Part shown: piece after piece, positions 1 through 6,515 of the stretch | Layout: each line of letters opens with the position of its first letter | Position numbering within the stretch: position 1 is the stretch's first letter | Assembly (NCBI GenBank): GCA_938041005.1 | Contig: CALHZJ010000051.1 | Location: 1 to 6,681, forward strand | Direction: 5' to 3' | Length of the DNA: 6,681 bases | Source of the DNA: an uncultured Candidatus Saccharibacteria bacterium | GTDB taxonomy: Bacteria; Patescibacteriota; Saccharimonadia; Saccharimonadales; Saccharimonadaceae | Notes under the pieces: generated by a model | Seen by the model: the letters and a program-made list of their open reading frames with translations, nothing else | What the model was told of the DNA's origin: nothing | Database searches by the model: none | Program-made: the position numbers and the translations under genes

Positions 1-1566
1 AATTACGGGTCCATGAGTGCAGACCAAATTCAGTCATTTTTAAATAGTAAAGTTCCCCAATGTGATACAAATGGTACCAAACCAGCCAGTGAGTTTGGAA
101 GACCTGATATAACTCGCGCTCAGTATGCCGCATCGAAAGGGTGGCACAGCCCTCCATATACCTGTCTCCGTGATTATAAGACAAAAGATGGAAGAAGCGC
201 TGCTCAATTAATCTTTGATATCTCTCAAAAATATCATGTAAACCCACAGCTTTTAATAGTTTTGCTCCAAAAAGAGCAAGCCCTAGTTACTGACACGTGG
301 CCAACTCGTGGGCAGTTCAAAAGCGCAACTGGCTATGGATGTCCAGACACCGCCGCGTGTGATAGTAAATATTTTGGTCTAGAAAACCAGCTAGAATGGG
401 CAGCGAAACACTTTCACTACATAATAACACGTAATCCTAATTGGTTTTCACCATATACAACAGGCGTAAATTTCGTTCAATGGAGTCCAAATGCTGCTTG
501 CGGAGGATCTAATGTAAATATTCAGAATTGGACAACCGCCGCTCTTTATAGTTATACACCATATCAACCAAATGCTGCTGCTATGTCATCTGGGTATGGC
601 GTAGGTGATGGGTGTAGCGCCTATGGTAATCGTAACTTTTATAATTACTTTACAGACTGGTTTGGAGATACTAGATCAAGCAGTTCATTCTCTTGTAAAA
701 ACGGACAGAATATACCTAACGTAGAAACTGGCGCTAGAATTATACCAACTAGGATAAATGGAAATAATGACACCTTAACTATATCCGTCCCTAATAATAC
801 TGGCAGTAAATGTGCCGAAATGCACACATGGGCCAATAGTAACTTACAGGCATGGTCTCAGCATACAGCGACAAACTCATACACCTTTAATCAGCAGTAT
901 AGCAAGGTTATATCAAGGAAAGTCAATAGCAAAAATACTGTATTAACAAAGGTCGACTATAACGGAACCGCAAGTGGTAGAGTAGAGTTTCATACGTGGA
1001 CTCAAGATGGATTGCGTTGGCTAGCTCACACTGCAACATCTGCCGGACCTATTGATCCGCTATTTTCTGAAGTTATAACAGCAGATACCGATGGCGATGG
1101 TAATGACGAATATTATCTGATTAATTATGAGCAGACTAATTCTGGCATGATTGAAGTGCATGGTTGGAATAATAATGGAACTAGTTGGTTTAGACACACA
1201 GCAACAAGCCACCCTTCAGCTAGTATGAACACAGGAAGAGTTATTGCGGCAGATCTTGATGGAGATAAAAAAGATGAATTCATATATGTTAAATACGACA
1301 ATACTACAAGCGGTCTTATCGAATTTCACGTGTGGGACTCTTCATTAAAAAACTGGGTACGTCACACCGCAAGTAATTACCCAGAATCTGGCTATGTAAT
1401 AGGGTCGAATGACATAGTAGCAGCCGACTTGCAAGGAAGAGGAAAAGACACCATCTATTATGTCAAATACAGAGGCACAACCAATAACACTGTCGAAGTA
1501 CATGGATGGGGCGACGGTCAACAATCATGGGCTAGCCACATATCTACATCATCAGGAATATACTAA
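1..1566 (+). CDS. Exported protein with lysozyme-like domain and five beta-propeller-type repeats (5' truncated by window)
   Basis: Residues are numbered from the ATG at 13, but the frame is open to base 1 (Asn-Tyr-Gly-Ser precede that Met). No signal peptide or clear ribosome binding site is present, so the real start and export signal probably lie left of the window. Residues 60-135 are helical and resemble a lysozyme/transglycosylase-like fold: a Val-Asn-Pro-Gln turn (76-79) is followed by a helix carrying Glu88, a candidate catalytic acid. Residues 100-220 are rich in Gly, Asn and aromatics, ending at Asp-Trp-Phe-Gly (215-218). Eight cysteines (17, 51, 110, 116, 163, 201, 228, 267) suggest disulfides outside the cell. 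From about 241 there are five repeats with Glu-x-His-x-Trp, a second Trp and a His-Thr-Ala-Thr-like end. Asp-rich calcium-type loops lie at 358-366 and 414-422, as in FG-GAP/VCBS repeats. No sorting motif or C-terminal anchor is visible. Wall hydrolase or adhesin are both possible; enzymatic activity is not shown. Confidence 0.8.
   Translation, partial: NYGSMSADQIQSFLNSKVPQCDTNGTKPASEFGRPDITRAQYAASKGWHSPPYTCLRDYKTKDGRSAAQLIFDISQKYHVNPQLLIVLLQKEQALVTDTWPTRGQFKSATGYGCPDTAACDSKYFGLENQLEWAAKHFHYIITRNPNWFSPYTTGVNFVQWSPNAACGGSNVNIQNWTTAALYSYTPYQPNAAAMSSGYGVGDGCSAYGNRNFYNYFTDWFGDTRSSSSFSCKNGQNIPNVETGARIIPTRINGNNDTLTISVPNNTGSKCAEMHTWANSNLQAWSQHTATNSYTFNQQYSKVISRKVNSKNTVLTKVDYNGTASGRVEFHTWTQDGLRWLAHTATSAGPIDPLFSEVITADTDGDGNDEYYLINYEQTNSGMIEVHGWNNNGTSWFRHTATSHPSASMNTGRVIAADLDGDKKDEFIYVKYDNTTSGLIEFHVWDSSLKNWVRHTASNYPESGYVIGSNDIVAADLQGRGKDTIYYVKYRGTTNNTVEVHGWGDGQQSWASHISTSSGIY
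733..1563 (+). repeat. Five degenerate protein repeats, period about 56 residues
   Basis: The Glu-x-His-x-Trp motif recurs at residues 269, 325, 381, 437 and 495 of the exported protein (numbered from the ATG at 13), spacings 56, 56, 56 and 58. Each copy has a second Trp eight residues after the first (seven in copies 4 and 5) and then His-Thr-Ala-Thr, His-Thr-Ala-Ser or His-Ile-Ser-Thr. The loop starting each unit aligns at 246, 302, 358, 414 and 472. Only units 3 and 4 keep the Asp-x-Asp-Gly-Asp-x-x-Asp-Glu calcium-binding form; in unit 5 two of the aspartates are Gln and Arg. The DNA copies have diverged, so this is an old protein-level repeat, not a recent tandem duplication. Confidence 0.85.
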
Positions 1567-1601
1567 GTATAATAGCTCGTATATCTTTACATCGTAAATA
1601 A

Positions 1602-1646
1602 TATAAATAACCGCGGCAGTACAACTTACTATCGCGGTTATTTATA
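1602..1646. terminator. Bidirectional intrinsic terminator between convergent genes
   Basis: A 14-bp perfect inverted repeat pairs 1602-1615 (TATAAATAACCGCG) with 1633-1646 (CGCGGTTATTTATA). Inside the 17-nt loop a second 4-bp stem (AGTA 1618-1621 with TACT 1627-1630) closes on a 5-nt loop. The GC-rich core is flanked by an A-rich left arm and a T-rich right arm, so either strand makes a GC hairpin followed by a U-rich run. It lies 36 bp past the stop of the rightward exported-protein gene and 15 bp past the stop of the leftward glycosyltransferase, so it can end both transcripts. This is the only notable element in the 94-bp gap. Confidence 0.85.
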
Positions 1647-1660
1647 ATTAATAGTTAACG

Positions 1661-3469
1661 TTATTCGGGCAACCTATAACCCGGACCAAATTGCTCAAAA
1701 TTATCATTATAGAATGGATCCCTCTTCAAGTATTCACCCCATCTCTTACGCATCTCTTTTTGGGCGCTCTCTAGTTCGCTAGTATCTCTCTCGCTCGTGT
1801 TTATACGACCAACACTCTTAGACTCATAATGGAATAACTCCGCGTATGGAGTGTAGACATTATAATAGCCTTCTTTGCGTAATTTAAGGTTAAGATCTAC
1901 ATCGTTATACGTTATACGAAGTTTATTATCAAACCCGCCCACCTTGTTGAACTTATCACGATTAATCATACAACAAGCACCAGTTACTGCCGATACGTTA
2001 CGAATATTGGCGGTATAAATATACGTAAATATATCCGTACGCTCATCCTGACCATAAAACGGATGGAATGCGATATCTCTTTCAGATAAGACTATTCCAG
2101 CATGCTGTATTGTCTTATCTTCAAATATAAGCTTAGGTCCAACCATCCCTATTTCTGGACGCTGAGCATGCTCAAGCAATGACTGGATCCAGTCGTGGGT
2201 AATAACCTCCGTGTCATTATTAAGGAATAGCAGATATTCTCCACTAGAATTATTTGCACCATAGTTACATGCATCTGAAAAATTGAATTTCTTCTTGTAC
2301 TTAATAACACGCACATTGTCATTATTATCTATTAATTTTTCATAAAAATCATTTACTCGAGAATCTGTAGATCCCGTATCTACAATTATTATTTCAAAAT
2401 ATGGATACGAAGTATTTTCAATAATTGAATCTATGCATTTTTTTATATATCTAAAATTATCCTTGGTTGGTATGATAATTGACACGAACGGATTTGTCGG
2501 GATTACATATTTTTTACGCCAAAATCCTAACGCAACATGAGAATCTATATAAGCATTTTCTCTTCTTTGTCTCACACTACTACGAAGGACATTCTTTTGA
2601 TTTATATAAGCATACGGTTTACTATCAGCATTCATAGCAGTAGACGTCTCAGATTTACGCCAATGATATAAAATTTTCGGAATATGATAAATATTATTAG
2701 TTTTAGCAGAAATCTTCAAAAATAAATCCCAATCTTGCGCGCCATGTGTTCCGACAGTGAATCCATTAACACTTCTAATCATACCTGCCTTTATGGTAGC
2801 AAAATGCGTTACCATGTTGCATGAATTCATAAAATCAGGACTCCAGTCAGGTTTAAAAAATGGTTCTATATGAATACCATCACTATCGATCTTGTCTTCA
2901 TCTGTATAAATAAGATCTACGTCAGGATTTTTATTTATAACATCAACCACTTCAAACAAGGCGTTGGAAGGTAAAATGTCATCATGATCGAGTAATGATA
3001 TATAGTCACCCTTAGCCATTGAAAGAGCTGTATTAGATGACTTTGATATATGACCATTTTCTTTACGAAATGTAGCCTTAATATTATTATACTTTTCTAC
3101 ATATTCATTTATAACACTCTTTGTTTGATCGCTAGTAGAATTATCATCAGAAATACACAACTCCCAGTTGTCGTAACTCTGAGATAGAACAGAATCAATA
3201 CAGCTACGCAGATATACTGGATTTGTATTATATGTCGGCAACAAAATACTAATCAATGGACGCTGCTTAAACTCCTTGGAGTATTTTCTTTGCAGTTCAA
3301 GTTGCCCATCGGTGACTTTATGCTTATCAAACCATTTAATATAATCTTCATATCGTTTCTTATTAATAGATCTACGATCGCGAAACAACTTTACTTGTTC
3401 ACTGCCGTACGACGGATGTAATGTTGCTCTAACAACAAATTTAGCACTCTTTATAATCTTATTTTTCAT
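1661..3469 (-). CDS. Tandem two-domain family 2 glycosyltransferase (polysaccharide synthesis)
   Basis: The 602-residue protein has two GT-A family 2 domains in tandem. Domain 1 spans about residues 72-300. It shows the Pro-Thr-Tyr-Asn-Thr start (78-82), the nucleotide-binding Ser-Asp-Asp-Asn-Ser (107-111), a metal-binding Asp-His-Asp-Asp (161-164), a Gln-Asp-Trp-Asp acceptor-side motif (245-248) and Tyr-His-Trp-Arg (268-271). Domain 2 spans about 327-550. It shows Pro-Thr-Lys-Asp (334-337), Val-Asp-Thr-Gly-Ser-Thr-Asp (363-369), Asn-Asn-Asp-Thr (417-420), Asn-Asp-Val-Asp (522-525) and Phe-His-Tyr-Glu-Ser (546-550). Both active sites look intact and no membrane segment is seen, so it is probably a cytoplasmic enzyme adding two linkages or polymerising a repeat; sugar specificity cannot be read. 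It is the last gene of the leftward operon, 6 bp after the ATPase stop. The ATG at 3469 is fixed by GAGGGGA (3479-3485), 9 nt upstream. Confidence 0.92.
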   Translation of the reverse strand: MKNKIIKSAKFVVRATLHPSYGSEQVKLFRDRRSINKKRYEDYIKWFDKHKVTDGQLELQRKYSKEFKQRPLISILLPTYNTNPVYLRSCIDSVLSQSYDNWELCISDDNSTSDQTKSVINEYVEKYNNIKATFRKENGHISKSSNTALSMAKGDYISLLDHDDILPSNALFEVVDVINKNPDVDLIYTDEDKIDSDGIHIEPFFKPDWSPDFMNSCNMVTHFATIKAGMIRSVNGFTVGTHGAQDWDLFLKISAKTNNIYHIPKILYHWRKSETSTAMNADSKPYAYINQKNVLRSSVRQRRENAYIDSHVALGFWRKKYVIPTNPFVSIIIPTKDNFRYIKKCIDSIIENTSYPYFEIIIVDTGSTDSRVNDFYEKLIDNNDNVRVIKYKKKFNFSDACNYGANNSSGEYLLFLNNDTEVITHDWIQSLLEHAQRPEIGMVGPKLIFEDKTIQHAGIVLSERDIAFHPFYGQDERTDIFTYIYTANIRNVSAVTGACCMINRDKFNKVGGFDNKLRITYNDVDLNLKLRKEGYYNVYTPYAELFHYESKSVGRINTSERDTSELESAQKEMRKRWGEYLKRDPFYNDNFEQFGPGYRLPE

Positions 3470-3475
3470 CTGATT

Positions 3476-4636
3476 TTATCCCCTCTTCTTTACACTCCAC
3501 TTTCCCATTATTCTCATTGGACCATCACGAAAATCATCCTTACCTGTAATAATAAACGAAAATGTTCGTGGCAAATGTTTAATTATACCATCATCAGCCC
3601 TGCGGTGTAATGACATATGAATATCATATTTGCCAGGATTAAAGCCATCCAAACTCTGGTTGAAATTAATCCTCCTATTGTTTTGTATGAAGTCACCAGG
3701 AGTGTCTCTACAGTTGCGATCAGCAAATACAAACCCTCCGTATACAAAGGATATATTCACAAAAACATCTTCAGTAATACCATCCACGGTCACACCAATA
3801 TCAATCGAGTCTTCTTGCGTAAAATTTTTTTTACTAGGTATATCAACAGACATGCTAACTGAATCGTCATGAGACTCTTCTTCTACACTAGTAACCGCAT
3901 CCATATTAACCTCCGTATATATATCGGCAATTTCCTGAGGTGATCCAATATGTTTTATCGTTCCATTTTCTATATACATGGCTCTCGAGCAAAATCTGCG
4001 TACAGCATTCATATCATGCGTCACAAAAACCACAGTCTGATTACTACGTTTAACTTTTTCAAAATAATCAAAACACTTCTGCTGGAAAGCCGCGTCCCCG
4101 ACAGCCAACACTTCATCAAGCATTAAAATATCGCCACGAGCTTTAATAGCCACAGAGAAAGCTAATCTAACCTGCATCCCTGATGAGTAATTCTTAAGCT
4201 TCTCTTCCATAAAATCTGCCAACTCAGAGAATTCAACAATATCATCATACATCAGCTCCATCTCTTTATGACTAAATCCCAGTAAAGCTCCATTTAAAAA
4301 TACATTTTCTCTACCTGTTAATTCTGGATTAAAACCAACACCCAGCTCGATGAACGGGACAAGAGATCCATTTACTCGTACCGAGCCCTTCGTCGGAGAA
4401 TAGATTTGAGCTATAGATTTCAACAGAGTACTCTTACCTGAACCATTTTTACCCACTATTCCAAAAAATTCACCTTTTTTAATATCAAAAGATATATTTT
4501 TTAATGGCGTAAATTCCCTGTAGCCTTTTTTGCCTTTAATATAATTAATAGTCTTCTGTTTAATCCCGTTGCTAGACTCTGTTGGTATCTTAAAAGTCTT
4601 AGTAAGAGAGTTAACTTCTATAGCTACATCCTTCAT
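3476..4636 (-). CDS. wzt: ABC transporter ATPase for polysaccharide export, with Wzt-type C-terminal domain
   Basis: The 386-residue protein supplies the nucleotide-binding subunit of an ABC-2 glycan exporter. Walker A is Gly-Lys-Asn-Gly-Ser-Gly-Lys-Ser-Thr (62-70). The Pro-Phe-Ile-Glu-Leu-Gly segment at 94-99, followed by Pro-Glu-Leu-Thr-Gly-Arg-Glu-Asn (104-111), is typical of the Wzt/TagH branch. The signature motif is the variant Tyr-Ser-Ser-Gly-Met (150-154), also usual there. Walker B is Leu-Met-Leu-Asp-Glu (171-175), the D-loop Gly-Asp-Ala is near 180-182 and the switch His is 207. After a linker at about 240-260, residues 260-386 form a beta-rich domain like the Wzt carbohydrate-binding domain; TagH-type teichoic-acid ATPases have a different tail. 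By family knowledge this domain binds the exported glycan, often its non-reducing end. The gene begins 5 bp after the permease stop, with GAGGAG (4648-4653) inside the permease end, so the two are likely translationally coupled. The symbol is by family; the glycan is unknown. Confidence 0.93.
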   Translation of the reverse strand: MKDVAIEVNSLTKTFKIPTESSNGIKQKTINYIKGKKGYREFTPLKNISFDIKKGEFFGIVGKNGSGKSTLLKSIAQIYSPTKGSVRVNGSLVPFIELGVGFNPELTGRENVFLNGALLGFSHKEMELMYDDIVEFSELADFMEEKLKNYSSGMQVRLAFSVAIKARGDILMLDEVLAVGDAAFQQKCFDYFEKVKRSNQTVVFVTHDMNAVRRFCSRAMYIENGTIKHIGSPQEIADIYTEVNMDAVTSVEEESHDDSVSMSVDIPSKKNFTQEDSIDIGVTVDGITEDVFVNISFVYGGFVFADRNCRDTPGDFIQNNRRINFNQSLDGFNPGKYDIHMSLHRRADDGIIKHLPRTFSFIITGKDDFRDGPMRIMGKWSVKKRG

Positions 4637-4641
4637 ATATC

Positions 4642-5451
4642 CTAAATCTCCTCAGCAAATGTCTTTGACTGCTTCTTAAAATACCAAACCGCAAACAGAA
4701 CTACTATAGCTATAGCTAAAAACGGTACAGACATCATTAGCGGGCTTAATCTATTCCACATAATCATCGTATCTTTAGTTATAAGCACATATCTACTATC
4801 TTGAATAATTTGTGCAACAGGATTAAGAAATAACAGATCAACAGCAAAATTACTCTTCTGTGAAACCATCTGCATTGGATAAATGACAGGGGTGGCGTAA
4901 AATGCAGCCTGAGTAAATACCTCCCATAGATATCCAGTATCTCGCGACTTAACATTAAGAGCGGACAAGAAAAAAGCCACCCCTAAAGCAAATATATACA
5001 GTTCAATTATTAGCGGTACGATTAATAGCGACATCCAGGATAATTGAACTCCATTTACTAATACAAATAAAAGCACCACTATCATATTAAATAGCAAATT
5101 TATCAATGATGATACAGTGCCAGAAATTACAACAATATACTTAGGAAAATTAATCTTTCTAAGTAGGTCACCTCGACCTACTATAGAGTTTAGTCCTTGA
5201 TTAGTTGCTTCTACGAAGAAGTTCCATAAAATTATCCCCAGCAATAAATACACTGGAAAATGTTCTATATTCCTTCCTACTCCTAAAAATTTATCAAAAA
5301 CTACATACAATATCGAAAATAGAAAAAGCGGCTTAAGAACACTCCATACATATCCGAGAGCAGAGCCCTGATATCTCAATTTAAAATCCGTAATAACTAA
5401 TTCTCTTAAGAGAATCCTGTTTTTCCTATTAAAAACTTCTAGCCACTTCAT
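4642..5451 (-). CDS. wzm: ABC-2 type polysaccharide export permease (Wzm/TagG family)
   Basis: This is the membrane subunit partnering the downstream ATPase. The frame extends to a GTG at 5463, but I choose the ATG at 5451 (269 residues): AGGTGG (5460-5465) lies 8 nt before it and overlaps the GTG, and the Met-Lys-Trp-Leu start fits the family. Numbered from this ATG, residues 24-42 hold the family segment with Leu-Arg-Tyr-Gln-Gly-Ser and Leu-Gly-Tyr-Val-Trp leading into the first membrane helix. About six hydrophobic segments follow (roughly 38-55, 67-80, 105-131, 135-163, 178-192 and 233-257). The Lys-Ser-Arg-Asp-Thr (168-172) and Tyr-Ala-Thr-Pro-Val-Ile-Tyr-Pro (185-192) motifs are characteristic of ABC-2 glycan permeases. 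The length is usual for the family. It is the first gene of the leftward operon, and its start lies 38 bp from that of the divergent glycosyltransferase. The symbol is by family resemblance. Confidence 0.92.
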   Translation of the reverse strand: MKWLEVFNRKNRILLRELVITDFKLRYQGSALGYVWSVLKPLFLFSILYVVFDKFLGVGRNIEHFPVYLLLGIILWNFFVEATNQGLNSIVGRGDLLRKINFPKYIVVISGTVSSLINLLFNMIVVLLFVLVNGVQLSWMSLLIVPLIIELYIFALGVAFFLSALNVKSRDTGYLWEVFTQAAFYATPVIYPMQMVSQKSNFAVDLLFLNPVAQIIQDSRYVLITKDTMIMWNRLSPLMMSVPFLAIAIVVLFAVWYFKKQSKTFAEEI

Positions 5452-5475
5452 AATACACACCACCTATTATACAAT
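5447..5475 (+). promoter_or_regulatory. Candidate promoter of the rightward glycosyltransferase genes
   Basis: TACAAT (5470-5475, five of six to the -10 consensus) lies 17 bases after TTCATA (5447-5452, four of six to the -35), which covers the permease start codon. A transcript starting near 5482 would have a leader of about 8 nt, consistent with the absence of a clear ribosome binding site before the ATG at 5490. Hexamer matching in A+T-rich DNA is weak evidence. Confidence 0.3.
5460..5465 (-). promoter_or_regulatory. Ribosome binding site deciding the permease start
   Basis: AGGTGG on the minus strand stands 8 nt upstream of the ATG at 5451. It overlaps the in-frame GTG at 5463, which has no upstream site of its own, so the shorter product is favoured. 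Confidence 0.7.
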
Positions 5476-5494
5476 ACAAAAAGAACATTATGAA
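5466..5494 (-). promoter_or_regulatory. Candidate promoter of the leftward export operon
   Basis: Minus-strand TATAAT (5466-5471) is a perfect -10 hexamer. Seventeen bases upstream is TTCATA (5489-5494), four of six to the -35 consensus, which covers the start codon of the divergent gene. The hexamer touches the ribosome binding site AGGTGG (5460-5465), so a start point about 7 nt downstream would leave the site out of the transcript. Either initiation is leaderless-like or the real promoter lies further inside the neighbouring gene. Confidence 0.35.
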
Positions 5495-6503
5495 TAGACT
5501 TGCAATTATAGTTCTTAATTGGAACGGATCCGACGACGCCATAGAGTGTGTTGATTCATTAATAAAACAAACCTTAAAACCTACTATTGTTATAGTAGAT
5601 AATAATAGTAGCGACAATTCTGTTGCCGTATTTGAAGAATATATATCGTCGCATAAAAAAGAAAAGATTATTTTGCTCAAAAACTCAGACAATCTAGGAT
5701 TCGCGGGAGGAATTAATACAGGATTAATCTACGCCCTAAAAAACGACTTTGAATATATTGGAGTACTTAATCCGGATGCGATAGCTGATAAAAACTGGTG
5801 CGAAGCTCTCATTTATCAATTATCAAAATACCCACAATGCGGAATTGCTACTGGAATCTTACAAAGACGTAATAGTAAAACTCTTGACACAACTGGAGAT
5901 TTTTACACAACGTGGGGACTTCCTGGACCAAGAAACCGTGATGAGCCCATAAAAAATGCGCCAACTAAGGCTGGAGAAGTATTTGGTGCGACTGGCGGCG
6001 GAGCTATTTATCGTGCAAAAATCTTTGATGATATAGATATGTTTGATGAAGATTTCTTCATGTATTATGAGGATGTCGATTTAAGTTTTCGGGCGCAATT
6101 AGCCGGCTGGAAAGTTCGCTTCACGCCCAAGGCTATCGCTTATCATAAAGTTGGCGCTAGTAGTAAAAAAGTTCCCGGATTAGCTGTTTATAATACTTTC
6201 AAAAACTTACCATTAGTCTTCATTAAAAATGTTCCAGGTAAATTATTCTGGCATATTGGCATACGATTTTTACTGACATATTGGTTGATTTTTGCCAGCG
6301 CAATTCGTCACGGCAACGGTTGGCCCGCATTCAAGGGTGCTTTAGTATCAATTATTCACAAACCAGCAGCTTATAAAAAACGTCTTCATATCCAAAAAAA
6401 TCGTAAGGTTTCCGTCGACTATATTCGTAATATTGTTCACGATGGACCGCTACCAAATCAAACTGGTTTATTGAAATTTAAGAATTTTTTCAGAATAAAA
6501 TAA
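5490..6503 (+). CDS. Family 2 glycosyltransferase, rhamnosyltransferase-like
   Basis: The 337-residue protein has one GT-A family 2 domain at about residues 1-240. Visible motifs are Leu-Asn-Trp-Asn-Gly (9-13), Val-Asp-Asn-Asn-Ser-Ser-Asp (36-42), Asn-Leu-Gly-Phe-Ala-Gly-Gly (68-74) and the metal-site Leu-Asn-Pro-Asp-Ala (93-97). Gly-Ala-Thr-Gly-Gly-Gly (166-171) and Tyr-Tyr-Glu-Asp-Val-Asp (192-197, likely catalytic base region) follow. This set is typical of the WbbL/RfbN group, which moves rhamnose from dTDP-rhamnose to a lipid-linked acceptor. The specificity is inferred by family and no dTDP-rhamnose genes are in the window. Residues 254-272 are hydrophobic and the tail is basic, suggesting membrane association. 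The start is the first Met and matches the usual family N-terminus, but no good ribosome binding site precedes it. The next glycosyltransferase begins 12 bp after its stop, so the two are probably co-transcribed. Confidence 0.92.
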   Translation: MNRLAIIVLNWNGSDDAIECVDSLIKQTLKPTIVIVDNNSSDNSVAVFEEYISSHKKEKIILLKNSDNLGFAGGINTGLIYALKNDFEYIGVLNPDAIADKNWCEALIYQLSKYPQCGIATGILQRRNSKTLDTTGDFYTTWGLPGPRNRDEPIKNAPTKAGEVFGATGGGAIYRAKIFDDIDMFDEDFFMYYEDVDLSFRAQLAGWKVRFTPKAIAYHKVGASSKKVPGLAVYNTFKNLPLVFIKNVPGKLFWHIGIRFLLTYWLIFASAIRHGNGWPAFKGALVSIIHKPAAYKKRLHIQKNRKVSVDYIRNIVHDGPLPNQTGLLKFKNFFRIK

Positions 6504-6515
6504 TATATTTATACT

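Noticed and set aside
645..836. Minus-strand open frame of 63 codons inside the exported-protein gene
   Set aside because: It is antisense to a well-supported coding region, has no recognisable domain and no clear start signals.
1568..1573. TATAAT just after the exported-protein stop codon
   Set aside because: No matching -35 hexamer lies at the right spacing and only the terminator and a convergent gene follow it.
1913..1923. Eleven-base match to one arm of a loxP site (TATACGAAGTT)
   Set aside because: The spacer and opposite arm are absent and the stretch encodes conserved glycosyltransferase residues near the Asn-Asp-Val-Asp motif, so it is chance.
3617..3872. Two plus-strand open frames of about 80 codons opposite the ATPase C-terminal domain
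   Set aside because: They overlap each other in different frames and lie antisense to a clearly coding region; no motif supports either.
4703..4718. Short TATAGC tandem repeat in the permease gene
   Set aside because: It is two imperfect units encoding an Ile/Ala/Val run of a membrane helix, with no sign of a functional repeat.
5429..5692. Minus-strand open frame of 87 codons spanning the divergent region
   Set aside because: It is antisense to the conserved N-terminus of the rightward glycosyltransferase and overlaps the permease start; it blocks the likely promoter and shows no family match.
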